DNA of 64,000 nt from Botrimarina mediterranea (lineage in GTDB: Bacteria; Planctomycetota; Planctomycetia; Pirellulales; Lacipirellulaceae), in contig NZ_CP036349.1 of NCBI RefSeq assembly GCF_007753265.1, forward strand, positions 3,319,363 to 3,383,362, read 5' to 3'. Below the pieces are notes generated by a model that worked only from the letters and a program-made list of their open reading frames with translations, had not been told where the DNA came from and did no database searches. Positions 1-8,617 of this stretch are shown here, one piece after another. Every line of letters starts with the position of its first letter. Positions within the stretch are counted from its first letter, which is position 1. A program made the position numbers and the translations under genes.

Positions 1-918
1 GAAGCGCATCCGGCGTAACCAGAGGTTCTCCACGTCATTGGCGATGACGCCGTGCCAGCTGTGTTCCTCGTCGAGCGGGTTGTCACTCACTGTTTCGCTA
101 CGCAGGGTGAGGTCTTCGACGCCGATCTCACGTAGTCGATGGTTCTCCGTCACGAGCGCGACTTGAGCGCCACCGAATTTCCGGTCAAGGGCGGTCGTCA
201 CCGGTGCGTCAAGCGTAACGCGGTCGCCGTCGATAGCCGCAACCGTCCGCTCCCAGCGAACGTCGCACCTTCCGGGTCGCCAGCCAACTCCGTCCGCCCG
301 TGCGCCAAGGGCCTCGATCCATTCCGCGGTGGCAGGGCGCGTGACTAACACGGCGTCACCGACTTTTAGGCTGTTCGCCGGCGGCAACCTGAGGATCGTC
401 GCTCCGACTGGTACGTAGTCGTCAAGAATGCCGATCGGCTCACCCGTCGCCAACCTATCGTGTCCAGACGGCCGAATACGAATTACCGGCCTGCGTCCTT
501 TGCCTGTCGCAATAAGCGTCGTGCGATCGGCGCCGGAGCCACGCAAGACGATGCCGCTTGTTGCAATCTGTAGTTCACCGGCGACACGGTGTATGCCTTG
601 CCCTAGCAGAACGGCCCCACGAAAGCCGTCTTCGTCGGGCGCCAAAGTAGCGATGTAGTCGATTGCCGCCTGGATGCGTTCGCCGTTGTCGCCTTCGATG
701 GCGTCAACAAGAACTCGCGCCGGAGGCGAGGGGATGTCAACGTCGGCGCCGGCGTATCCGCACGATGAGAAGTCGGGGATTCGGTCGCCTCTTTCGTTAG
801 CTTGATACGTTAGCTCGCCTTCTTCGCCGAGCGAAACGGGCGCGGATGGCGAAGCGGCCACAGCCGGTGGCGCCGGGCAAAGTAGAAATAATAGCGCAAG
901 CATTCTGAAAGTCTTCAT
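1..918 (-). CDS. Secreted right-handed beta-helix (pectate-lyase-like) protein, N-terminal part
   Basis: The frame is open from an ATG at 918 to the window edge, giving about 306 residues; the 3' end is missing. It starts with a signal peptide (MKTFRMLALLFLLC, then an Ala/Pro-rich cleavage zone). A segment around residues 70-150 has the look of pectate-lyase-3/beta-helix proteins: a predicted N-terminal cap (ERIQAAIDYI), then short turns such as GIHRVAGELQI and GIVLRGSGADRTTLI. Such proteins are usually extracellular polysaccharide-binding or cleaving enzymes. Its ATG overlaps the stop of the upstream BASS transporter gene (ATGA), so it is the last visible gene of the operon. The exact family and catalytic residues cannot be judged from the fragment. 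Confidence 0.75.
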   Translation of the reverse strand, partial: MKTFRMLALLFLLCPAPPAVAASPSAPVSLGEEGELTYQANERGDRIPDFSSCGYAGADVDIPSPPARVLVDAIEGDNGERIQAAIDYIATLAPDEDGFRGAVLLGQGIHRVAGELQIATSGIVLRGSGADRTTLIATGKGRRPVIRIRPSGHDRLATGEPIGILDDYVPVGATILRLPPANSLKVGDAVLVTRPATAEWIEALGARADGVGWRPGRCDVRWERTVAAIDGDRVTLDAPVTTALDRKFGGAQVALVTENHRLREIGVEDLTLRSETVSDNPLDEEHSWHGVIANDVENLWLRRMRF

Positions 919-2231
919 GCCTCGACCTCTTGATGGGATTCCACGACAACGGGCGGCCGGCGGCGCCAGTAGTTGGCGAGCAGCGATCCCGATACGTTCA
1001 TCCAAGCGATGAAGATCGCTGCGGGGAGGCCGAGCGTGGCGAGTTTGCCCATATCGGCGGCGATTCCGGTCGCCATGCCGCCGTTTTGCATACCGACTTC
1101 AATCGCTACAGTCCGCGCTGACTGCTCGTTCATCCCCAAGAGGCGGCTAACACCGTATCCGAGCAGATATCCCAGGAAATTATGCATGCCAGCGGCGACG
1201 ATTAGCACGACGCCAACCGCAAGCAAATGATCTCGGCCCTCGGCGGTGGTCATGCCCGTAACGTAGATGATGCCCGCCATCGAGAGAGCAGGCATCGCCT
1301 TCGCAATCTGCGGCATGGCGCTAACTACGATGTGGTAGATGACGCCAAACGCGATCCCACCGAGCACCCAGGCGAACAAATCGACACCGAGAGCGATGCT
1401 CGGTCTGGAAATCACAATGCCGCCGCCAACATACACTGAGCAGAACACCACGCCCGCTAGGGCGGCGCCCCAGGCTATCGCTTTTCCGCGTACATCGGCG
1501 CGAAGGAGATAATCGTGCACCAGGGCCGCTCCTGTCGGCACGATCACAATCTTGACGATGCTCGCCATCATGCTCACGAAGCTGATCGTAACGTCAGTGC
1601 CCTCCAGTAACGACGCTGCCATCGTCTTCATCCAGAAGGGCGTTACGATGGGCGCCAAGAGCGTCGCCACGGCGGTAAGAGTTATTGATAGCGCTAGATT
1701 TGCCTTCGCGATGTAGGCCATGACATTCGACGCTAAGCCGCTCGAACACGACCCGATCAGGACCATCCCCGCGCCGATCCCCGGCGGCAGCCGGAAGCCA
1801 ATTGCGATGCCGAAGCCTACAAGAGGCATGATGGTGAACTGACAGAGGAGCCCGATCATCACGGGCAACGGCGTCCGGGCGATGCCGACAAAGTCGCGAA
1901 TCCCCATCTGAGTCCCCATGCCAAACATCACCGCCTGAATCACTACCAGCAGGAGCAGCTTGTAGTGAGGCGTTCCTGGCGCGAAAGGTTGGAACACCTG
2001 CGGGGACAGGAGAGCAGTAACGACCGCCGCCACGATCCAGGCTGTAAACGTTAGCGTACGTAATGCCGGGATGCTCGAGAAGCCGCAGGCCAGCGCCACG
2101 AGACCCGACGTTAGTGCGAGCGTAGCGCCGTCATAGGACCCAGCTACATACAGCCCTGCCGCACAGGCAACTAGCGCTAGCGCAACGGCGAGACAGGCCC
2201 GCAACAATTGGTGGATCAGCGCAGAGATCAC
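915..2231 (-). CDS. BASS/SBF-family sodium-dependent transporter
   Basis: The 438-residue protein is almost wholly hydrophobic, with about ten to twelve predicted membrane spans. It carries SBF/BASS-type patterns: GMGTQMGIRDF, GSCSSGLASNVMAYIAKAN in the middle, and EVGMQNGGMATGIA near the end, matching the crossover regions of bile-acid/sodium symporter relatives. Members import organic acids with sodium. I chose the GTG at 2231 because it overlaps the preceding gene's stop (GTGA); the frame continues upstream, but only as antisense-like sequence over the racemase gene. Its place after an acid-sugar kinase and an RLP suggests uptake of a sugar acid such as an aldonate. The substrate is inferred. 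Confidence 0.85.
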   Translation of the reverse strand: MISALIHQLLRACLAVALALVACAAGLYVAGSYDGATLALTSGLVALACGFSSIPALRTLTFTAWIVAAVVTALLSPQVFQPFAPGTPHYKLLLLVVIQAVMFGMGTQMGIRDFVGIARTPLPVMIGLLCQFTIMPLVGFGIAIGFRLPPGIGAGMVLIGSCSSGLASNVMAYIAKANLALSITLTAVATLLAPIVTPFWMKTMAASLLEGTDVTISFVSMMASIVKIVIVPTGAALVHDYLLRADVRGKAIAWGAALAGVVFCSVYVGGGIVISRPSIALGVDLFAWVLGGIAFGVIYHIVVSAMPQIAKAMPALSMAGIIYVTGMTTAEGRDHLLAVGVVLIVAAGMHNFLGYLLGYGVSRLLGMNEQSARTVAIEVGMQNGGMATGIAADMGKLATLGLPAAIFIAWMNVSGSLLANYWRRRPPVVVESHQEVEA

Positions 2232-2878
2232 TTCTTCGCTAGGTAAGAGATCGCAAGCCGGGGACTCGACAAGATTGGCGTCTTCGGAGCTGTGTCGCCG
2301 AGTTGACTCACGACTCGGGCCATCGACGCCTGCGCTAGCACCACCACATCGCAGGTCGAAGCGAGGTCCAACAGCGCTTCGGCGACCATCGAGTCGTGCT
2401 TCTCGGAATCGCCAGACATCAGGCAATCGAAGGCGCCATCGCACAGACGACTGACAATCATCGGCGCAGCGCCGGCCGCAGCGGCGCAACGGCGGATGAG
2501 GTCGGTGGTCGGATCGAGCGTCGTCGGTAGCGTGGCGGCGACTCCGATCTTTCCACCGATACGCACCGCTTCGTCCGCCATCGGCTGATCGACTCGCAGC
2601 ACCGGGATATCGACCAACGCCGCTGATCGCTCGACTGCGTCGCCGATCGATGAGCACGTCACAAGCACTTGGTCCGCACCCGCTTCTTGAGCCGCGTAAA
2701 CGTGGCTAGCGACACGGTGCGATACGCTCGGTGTAAGTCGGCCGGTTGCGATCACTTCCTTGATTAGGCTGTCGTCAGCGATGTTGAACGTCTCAACGCC
2801 CGGGAGTAACTCACTGCACAGGTCAGCAAAGACTGGCACGAGCGTCGCCGAAGTGTGGATTAGTCCGAGTTTCTTCAT
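2228..2878 (-). CDS. Asp/Glu/hydantoin racemase superfamily protein with one catalytic cysteine
   Basis: This 216-residue cytoplasmic protein has the two-lobed Asp/Glu racemase pattern: N-terminal KKLGLIHTSAT, the first-cysteine loop VLVTCSSIGD (Cys75), and a second lobe starting IGVAATLPTT. The second catalytic cysteine, expected near residue 184 in a GCT/GCS context, is replaced in VVVLAQASMA. It is therefore unlikely to be an ordinary two-base racemase and may be a decarboxylase, an isomerase or a diverged lyase. It sits 10 nt after the DUF1537 kinase stop and overlaps the transporter start. It probably acts on an acid intermediate of the same pathway. The family call is solid, the reaction unknown. 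Confidence 0.8.
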   Translation of the reverse strand: MKKLGLIHTSATLVPVFADLCSELLPGVETFNIADDSLIKEVIATGRLTPSVSHRVASHVYAAQEAGADQVLVTCSSIGDAVERSAALVDIPVLRVDQPMADEAVRIGGKIGVAATLPTTLDPTTDLIRRCAAAAGAAPMIVSRLCDGAFDCLMSGDSEKHDSMVAEALLDLASTCDVVVLAQASMARVVSQLGDTAPKTPILSSPRLAISYLAKK

Positions 2879-2888
2879 GCTGCGCTTT

Positions 2889-4193
2889 TCAGGGTTGGCG
2901 AAGGAGACTCGCAAAGAAATCCGGTCGGCCGACCTGGCCTCCCTTGAAGACGAGATAGCTGCCGTCGACAAGGTGATTGGCCGAGTGAGCCCGGCATATC
3001 GGCGCGCCGGGCGACAACGGCGCGTGGTACGAAAGCGACTCGATTCCGAGCGACCGCGCCGCGTAACTCGACGTGTCGCCGCCAGCCACAAGCGACAGGG
3101 AAAGTTCGGATGCTTCAATCACACGATCGTAGATCGTAGCGAATGCCGTTCCCAGCCGCTCCGCCGAAAGCTGCAGGCCGTTGCGATCTATTCCTTGGCT
3201 ACTGACAATAACTCCGGGGCTTTCATCCAAGGCCGTCAAGGTGTCTGCCGCGGCATTTCGTATTGCTGATGTATCGCCTCTCTCAATCGACCTAGCATCG
3301 ATTGTAACTAAGGCAAAGCCAGCTTGGACAGCGACATCGATTTGTGTTGCGGTGATCGGAGAGCAACTCCCCGCCATGATGAGCAACTTGCCTCTCGGCA
3401 ACGGCTGGTCATGGCGCCTCGTGGGTAAGTTCCACTGTGAAGCCAACGCTGCTTCGATCACCGAAGAACCGACCGAGAACAGTGGGCTGACGGGGCTAGC
3501 AAACCGTTCAAGGACGGCGCCGATCGTCGTCACGTTCTGCTCTGTCAAACAATCGAAGAGAACGATTGGCGAGGCCGTTTCTCGACGAGCTCGCTCAACA
3601 GCGGCGACCACAGCCTGAGGGCCGCGATCAACGGTGCGGATGTCGATAAGCGCCACACGCTTGTTCGTCTGTTTTTCAAGATGTAGCCGCAAGTCCGATT
3701 CATCGGCGGGGGTCACAGGGTGGCGGCTCATTGCAGGGTGGCGATCCAAGCGGAACGCCGGCGTGTTGGCGCCGATCCCGTAGCTCGCAAACAGATTGCC
3801 GAAGACACACCACCGACCGAGACTCGGCGCTCCAACTACCAGCGGTACGAATTGACGATTTAGTTCATCCGCTCCGACATCGATCACGCGTCCAATGCTG
3901 CCGGTTTCGGGCGATGAGTCGAATGTCGAGCAGACTTTGTAGTGGACATTCGCGACGCCAAGATCGCGTAACGCGCGCAGCGCCGGGCGGACCACAGCGT
4001 CGATCTCGGTCGTCGGCAAACTGCGTGTGCGGCCAGCGACGCCGATAGCTTCAACCTCCGGCGTTTTGGCGAGCGACTCGCGACTTGGGGGCTCGATAAA
4101 CAAGCGTGTCCGCACTCCGGCCTTCTCGAGTTGCTCGAGGGCGTCGGTGGCGCCGGTAAAGTCGTCGGCGTAGTAGGCAAGGCGGAGCGTCAC
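2889..4193 (-). CDS. DUF1537 four-carbon/branched acid-sugar kinase (OiaK/OtnK-like)
   Basis: The 434-residue protein has both halves of DUF1537 kinases. The N-terminal substrate domain begins LRLAYYADDFTGATDALEQL. The C-terminal nucleotide domain carries IVSSQGIDRNG and the GGDTSSYAARSLGI motif that binds ATP phosphates. Characterised relatives phosphorylate threonate, erythronate, 2-oxo-tetronate or 3-oxo-isoapionate. The start is a GTG overlapping the RLP stop (GTGA); a longer frame exists upstream but runs through the RLP gene. Direct coupling to an RLP is the arrangement of the 3-oxo-isoapionate kinase/RLP pair in D-apionate breakdown, so that substrate is the best guess. Specificity is inferred. 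Confidence 0.88.
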   Translation of the reverse strand: MTLRLAYYADDFTGATDALEQLEKAGVRTRLFIEPPSRESLAKTPEVEAIGVAGRTRSLPTTEIDAVVRPALRALRDLGVANVHYKVCSTFDSSPETGSIGRVIDVGADELNRQFVPLVVGAPSLGRWCVFGNLFASYGIGANTPAFRLDRHPAMSRHPVTPADESDLRLHLEKQTNKRVALIDIRTVDRGPQAVVAAVERARRETASPIVLFDCLTEQNVTTIGAVLERFASPVSPLFSVGSSVIEAALASQWNLPTRRHDQPLPRGKLLIMAGSCSPITATQIDVAVQAGFALVTIDARSIERGDTSAIRNAAADTLTALDESPGVIVSSQGIDRNGLQLSAERLGTAFATIYDRVIEASELSLSLVAGGDTSSYAARSLGIESLSYHAPLSPGAPICRAHSANHLVDGSYLVFKGGQVGRPDFFASLLRQP

Positions 4194-5476
4194 GCATGAC
4201 CTCCGGCGATCTGGCGCCTCGCCTCGGCGTCGCCGAACTTCTCGACTGCTTGACGGAACTCGGCATGCGTAGCGGCTGCTTCGGCAAGCGTCTTGCCTGC
4301 GACGGCTTCGGACCACGCTTGTTGCAGCGCCGCCACGCCCGCTGCCGGCCCACCCGGATGAGCCATGACGCCTCCGCCCGCCATGTAGAGCAGGTCTATG
4401 GTCTGGGTCCGCCGATAAGTCTCAAATGCTTGGCCCCCCCATTGCCCCGATGACACCACCGGCAATAGACCACGCGTCGAACCGAGTGGCGCCAAACACG
4501 ATTGGATCGAGCGCACCACCGAGTCGTCCGACTCCCAGAACTTATTGGCGATGCCGTTAACGTGCAGCTGATCGATGCCCGCCAGTCGCCAGAACTTCTG
4601 ATAGGCGGGGAATTCGACACCGAGCATCGGGTGCCGGTTGAGCATGCCCCACCCGTTTCGGTGACCGTGGATCGACAACTCGCCATGCTCGCAGAGCCTC
4701 TTCACAGCAGAAAGACCGACGCTGTTGATACTGACCATTGCGCAAGTTCCGCCCATGGCGACAATCTTATCGTAATGGCGGAGCATCGCATCGAGGTCAT
4801 CGGTCACGTTGAATGCAACCATCACGTGCTTGCCGGTCCTGCCGGCGTGCTCGTTGACGACCCGCATCACTGCCTCCACTCGCTCGTCAAAGGGCGAGTG
4901 CGGCGGGTTCGCCATTAGCTCGTCGTCTTTGATGAAGTCGATTCCGGCGGCGACGAGCGGCTTGATCAGGGCGGCGGTCTCCGTGGGAGAGAGTCCAACG
5001 CTCGGTTTGATGATGGTGCCAATCATCGGCCGGTCTTGAGCGCCGGTGAGCCTTCTTGTCCCTTCGACGCCATGCTTTGGGCCGGCGTATGCGGCTATGA
5101 GCGAATCGGGGAACTCCAAATCGAGCAGCTTCATTCCGGTAAAGCCGCGTAGCTCGTAGAGATTGCCTTCCACGGTCGAGACGATCGTCGGCAGGTTGGC
5201 GCCGAAGTTCTCGACCGACCAGGACACCGTCACTTCACCGCGTTGGAAGCGGTCGCCCGGCCGTCCTCCGGGAAGGCTTGGGCTTGAGGCGATGTCCAGC
5301 TCAATGATGCCTTCGACGCGAGCAGCAAAGCGGGCTTTAAGCTCCTCGCTTTCTCCGGGTACTGCAACGAAGGTGCCAGACGATTGCTCGCCTGCCAGTT
5401 GGGCAGCTGCGTCGGCCAGCGCGAGCGGGGTCTCGACTCGGTAGCTGGCGTAGAGGCGGTTAGGATCGCGCTTCAT
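4190..5476 (-). CDS. RuBisCO-like protein (form IV type), probable 3-oxo-isoapionate-4-phosphate decarboxylase/transcarboxylase
   Basis: The 428-residue protein shows the RuBisCO large-subunit fold signatures: GTIIKPSVGLS (Lys157), the carbamylation/metal motif DFIKDDE (Lys183, Asp185, Glu186), IHGHRNGWG (His272, Arg273), a loop-6-like NKFWES (Lys312), VVSSGQ (Ser343) and AGGGVMAHPGGPAAG for phosphate binding. The canonical loop-6 GKxEG is absent and no phosphoribulokinase or small subunit is nearby, so CO2 fixation is unlikely. Adjacency to a DUF1537 kinase matches OiaX/OiaT RLPs that act on 3-oxo-isoapionate 4-phosphate. ATG at 5476 lies 4 nt after the permease stop; an upstream in-frame ATG would overlap that gene. 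Confidence 0.87.
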   Translation of the reverse strand: MKRDPNRLYASYRVETPLALADAAAQLAGEQSSGTFVAVPGESEELKARFAARVEGIIELDIASSPSLPGGRPGDRFQRGEVTVSWSVENFGANLPTIVSTVEGNLYELRGFTGMKLLDLEFPDSLIAAYAGPKHGVEGTRRLTGAQDRPMIGTIIKPSVGLSPTETAALIKPLVAAGIDFIKDDELMANPPHSPFDERVEAVMRVVNEHAGRTGKHVMVAFNVTDDLDAMLRHYDKIVAMGGTCAMVSINSVGLSAVKRLCEHGELSIHGHRNGWGMLNRHPMLGVEFPAYQKFWRLAGIDQLHVNGIANKFWESDDSVVRSIQSCLAPLGSTRGLLPVVSSGQWGGQAFETYRRTQTIDLLYMAGGGVMAHPGGPAAGVAALQQAWSEAVAGKTLAEAAATHAEFRQAVEKFGDAEARRQIAGGHA

Positions 5477-5480
5477 GAGT

Positions 5481-6458
5481 TCAGTCCTCTCTCCGCGTCG
5501 CACGGTCAATCGCCACCGCCGCCAAGATCACCCCCCCCTTGATGACTTGCTGCCAGTAGGGGGAAACCTCCAGCAGCACTAGCCCGTTGTTCAGCACCCC
5601 AATGATCAGGCAACCCAGCACGGCCCCGAGCACTGAGCCGCGTCCCCCTGAGAGTGAGGCGCCACCGATTACAACCGCAGCGATCGAGTCGAGCTCGTAG
5701 GCGACGCCCGCGTTGGGAGTCGCCGAGTCAAGCCGTGCCGCCACCAAGATGCCCGCCATGCCGGCGAGCCCGCCGCAGAGAGTGTAAGCAAGCAGCTTTA
5801 CACGGCCGACATTGATACCGCTGAGAGCCGCTGCTCGCTCGGCGCCACCCACCGCGTAGAGATGCCGGCCGAATCGAGTCCGCTGCGTCACCACAACGAA
5901 GACGGCGACAAGGCCGAGGACAATCCAGGTCGGGGTCGGCAAGTAGAGGAGCTGACCGGCTCCAAGGTAACCGAAGTCCGCGCCAAGGCCGGTGATCGGG
6001 TGGCTGCCGGTCCAGAGCATCGTGAGACCGCGGGCGATGCTAAGCATGCCGAGCGTTGCGACGAACGGCGGCAGACCAAATCGGGTAATCGCTACGCCGT
6101 TGAAAGCGCCGCACACCAGGCCGACGACGACACCTACGACGACGGCGCCAACAGGCGTTACGGCAACATGCAAATCGAGTGGAGCAATATCGACCCCATG
6201 TTTCAGAAGCCCTGCACCAACCGCGCCCGATAACGCCAAGACCGAACCGACCGATAAGTCGATTCCGCCCGAGAGAATCACGAGCGTCATCCCAATCGAC
6301 AGGCAGAGATTCACTGAAATCTGCCGTAGGACATTGACTCCATTGTCCAAGTGCAAGAACGATTCGGTCGCTAGTGAGAGTCCGATCATCAGCAGCGCAA
6401 GAGCAGCAACTGACTGAAGCCGTGCGGCATAGGTACCTATCGATCGCGAATCACTCAT
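5481..6458 (-). CDS. Rbs-type sugar ABC transporter permease
   Basis: The 325-residue inner-membrane protein has about eight to ten spans and the RbsC-family hallmarks LVILSGGIDLSVGSV, PPFVATLGMLSIARG and IGGASLSGGRGSVLGAVLG. It forms the channel of a ribose/monosaccharide importer with the ATPase and binding protein just upstream. The start is the ATG at 6458, overlapping the ATPase stop (ATGA); the longer frame would run inside the ATPase gene. A single permease gene would work as a homodimer. The sugar is most likely the one handled by the isomerase, kinase and transketolase of this operon. Confidence 0.92.
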   Translation of the reverse strand: MSDSRSIGTYAARLQSVAALALLMIGLSLATESFLHLDNGVNVLRQISVNLCLSIGMTLVILSGGIDLSVGSVLALSGAVGAGLLKHGVDIAPLDLHVAVTPVGAVVVGVVVGLVCGAFNGVAITRFGLPPFVATLGMLSIARGLTMLWTGSHPITGLGADFGYLGAGQLLYLPTPTWIVLGLVAVFVVVTQRTRFGRHLYAVGGAERAAALSGINVGRVKLLAYTLCGGLAGMAGILVAARLDSATPNAGVAYELDSIAAVVIGGASLSGGRGSVLGAVLGCLIIGVLNNGLVLLEVSPYWQQVIKGGVILAAVAIDRATRRED

Positions 6459-7996
6459 GCCGACCTCCTCGCCCCGCCTTCGGGCAAAGCGGCTGCGAGC
6501 AGACTCTGGTCGTCCGCATCGGCGGCAGTGAACTCGCCCGTTAAACGGCCCTCGCACATCACGAGCACCCGATCGGAGAGCATCCGTACCTCCCAAGCTT
6601 CTGACGAAACCACCAGCACCCCCATCCCTTCGGCGGCGAACTCATGGATAAGGGCGTAGATCTCTTGCTTGGCTCCGATATCGACGCCGCGGGTCGGCTC
6701 GTCGAGAAGGAGGATACGTGGACCAGTGGCGAGTTGCTTAGCGAGCACTACCTTTTGCTGGTTGCCTCCGCTGAGGTTTCTCACAGCCTGGCGCAGCGAG
6801 GGCGTGCGGACGCGAAACCGTTCGACGAATCGCTGCGCGGAACGATTGGCAGCCCTTACGTCTAACAGGCCGCTACGCACGAAGCGACTTAGGCACGCCA
6901 TCGTCGTGTTGTCACCTACACTCATGCCAAGCACAAGCCCTGCGCCCTTGCGATCCTCGGGTGTGAGCGCGAGTCCCGCGCGGTACGCGTCTCGTGGCTG
7001 ACGGATCATCACGGGACTGCCGTCGATCAAGATCTCGCCGCGGGTTCTTGAGGCGTGAACGCCAAAGAGGGCTTCCAGCAATTCGGTCCGCCCCGCGCCC
7101 ATGAGACCGAACAGCCCAACGATCTCACCGGCACCCACCTCCAACGAGACACCGTCTACTACCGGACTTATCCCGCGCGTGCTCGACGTCAACGTCAATC
7201 CACGCACCGAAAGTAATGGCTTCGGTTGCGGCTTGACAGCCTTCGATCCGTCCATTGGCGCGTCGCGACCAATCATCAATCGCACGAGCTCCTCGCGGGT
7301 CAGTTCTTCATATGGACGCTCGGCGACGTACTTGCCTTCGCGAAATACCGTGACCTCATCTGCAATCTCGTCCAGCTCTTCAAAGCGGTGCGTGATGTAA
7401 GCGAGGGCGACGCCGCCGGCCTTCAGTTGTCGGATAATTCGAAATAGCGAATCTACTTCATGGCTAGTAAGCGCCGACGTCGGCTCGTCGAGAATCAACA
7501 CCCGCGCGTCGAGAGACAGCGCTTTGGCTATCTCGACAACCTGCTGCTGCGCTACGGAAAGTCGTTCAACCGGGAGTTCGGTGTCAAGATCGACGCCGAC
7601 GCGTTCTAGCAAGACTGCGGCTTCTCGTCGCATTCGGCGGCTGTCCACCAAGCCAAGCGACGTCAGCGGTTCGCGTCCGAGAAAGAGGTTCTCCGCGACG
7701 GTTAGATTGCCAGCTAGGTTGAGCTCTTGGTGGATGATCGCGACGCCCGCGCGTTGCGACTCGATAGGCGTGCGGAACCGCACAGGCTTGCCGTCGAGCA
7801 GCACTTCGCCTTCATCGGCGGTGAAGACGCCAGCCAAGATATTCATCAACGTTGATTTACCGGCGCCGTTCTCGCCCATGAGAGCCATCAAGCGTCCGGC
7901 GTATAACCGCAACTGCGCGTGGTCGAGCGCACGTACGCCGGGGAACGCTTTGACGATCCCGCGGGCCTCCAGCAGCGGCGGCGTGGCGGACGTCAC
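6455..7996 (-). CDS. Sugar ABC transporter ATP-binding protein (RbsA/CUT2 type)
   Basis: This 513-residue protein is a tandem ATPase. The first domain has Walker A GENGAGKST, signature LSVAQQQVVEIAKAL and Walker B RVLILDEPTSAL. The second has a degenerate P-loop (GLMGAGRTE), signature LSGGNQQKVVLAKQL and LLLDEPTRGVDIGAKQ. Duplicated ATPases with a weak second P-loop are typical of CUT2 monosaccharide importers. The GTG start at 7996 overlaps the DUF2291 stop (GTGA). It energises the permease encoded directly downstream, working with the binding protein at 8618-9613. Confidence 0.94.
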   Translation of the reverse strand: MTSATPPLLEARGIVKAFPGVRALDHAQLRLYAGRLMALMGENGAGKSTLMNILAGVFTADEGEVLLDGKPVRFRTPIESQRAGVAIIHQELNLAGNLTVAENLFLGREPLTSLGLVDSRRMRREAAVLLERVGVDLDTELPVERLSVAQQQVVEIAKALSLDARVLILDEPTSALTSHEVDSLFRIIRQLKAGGVALAYITHRFEELDEIADEVTVFREGKYVAERPYEELTREELVRLMIGRDAPMDGSKAVKPQPKPLLSVRGLTLTSSTRGISPVVDGVSLEVGAGEIVGLFGLMGAGRTELLEALFGVHASRTRGEILIDGSPVMIRQPRDAYRAGLALTPEDRKGAGLVLGMSVGDNTTMACLSRFVRSGLLDVRAANRSAQRFVERFRVRTPSLRQAVRNLSGGNQQKVVLAKQLATGPRILLLDEPTRGVDIGAKQEIYALIHEFAAEGMGVLVVSSEAWEVRMLSDRVLVMCEGRLTGEFTAADADDQSLLAAALPEGGARRSA

Positions 7997-8616
7997 TTGG
8001 CCGCCTCCACCAGAACTGGGATAATCTCTAGCGGCGGCTTGTAGCCCGCTGCACTCACCACTTTGGTGCACCCGGCAAACCGCAGTCGATCGCCGACGGC
8101 GATACCTTCGAGCCTTGTGATGGCTCTCTCGGTGGCAAGGCGGTTGATCTCATTTGCGATGAGATTGTACTCTCGTGAGCCTGGCGATTCGCTCGGTTTG
8201 AGCAAGCCTGTCGCATCACGAATGGTTGAACCGAACACCTTTCTACTCAACAGTCGCACCTCGCCGCCGCCATCGAGCGAGAGTCGCACCCCTACGTCAT
8301 CCGCGGCCTGCACCTCTCCGACGCCTCGCAGAAAAAGCAGAAAGCCACGGCTGACGCCGACCCGCACGCCATACTGCTCGCCGGCTTTCGCGGCGCTTTC
8401 TTCCATTGCAGCGGCGACTTGGGTGGCGCTAGCGGCGTCGGCTGTAGCGGGAAGCAGCCTCTCCGTCCAAAAAGCCTCGGCAAACTCTACTGCGTCGAAA
8501 CGGCCTTCTACATCGGCTGGTTCAATTCTCGTGACGTGAATAAGTGGCGCGAAGTAGAGCAGCACGCACGCCGCGACAATGGTTGCTATTCGGAATCCCC
8601 AGGCGCCCATCGGCAC
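7993..8616 (-). CDS. DUF2291 family accessory protein of a sugar ABC transporter
   Basis: The 207-residue protein has one N-terminal hydrophobic anchor (residues about 10-28) followed by a periplasmic domain. That domain contains GVGEVQAADDVGVRLSLDGG and EYNLIANEINRLATERA, which I recognise as DUF2291-like. The family is usually annotated as a periplasmic lipoprotein encoded next to CUT2 sugar importers. Here VAAC could serve as a lipobox, but the hydrophobic stretch continues after the Cys, so a membrane anchor is equally likely. It lies 1 nt after the binding-protein gene and overlaps the ATPase gene. The function is unknown; context suggests help in transport. Confidence 0.75.
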   Translation of the reverse strand: MPMGAWGFRIATIVAACVLLYFAPLIHVTRIEPADVEGRFDAVEFAEAFWTERLLPATADAASATQVAAAMEESAAKAGEQYGVRVGVSRGFLLFLRGVGEVQAADDVGVRLSLDGGGEVRLLSRKVFGSTIRDATGLLKPSESPGSREYNLIANEINRLATERAITRLEGIAVGDRLRFAGCTKVVSAAGYKPPLEIIPVLVEAAK

Positions 8617-8617
8617 G

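Noticed and set aside
4190-5476. Carbon-fixing RuBisCO
   Set aside because: Loop-6 motif of real RuBisCO is missing and no phosphoribulokinase or small subunit is nearby; the neighbours are catabolic.
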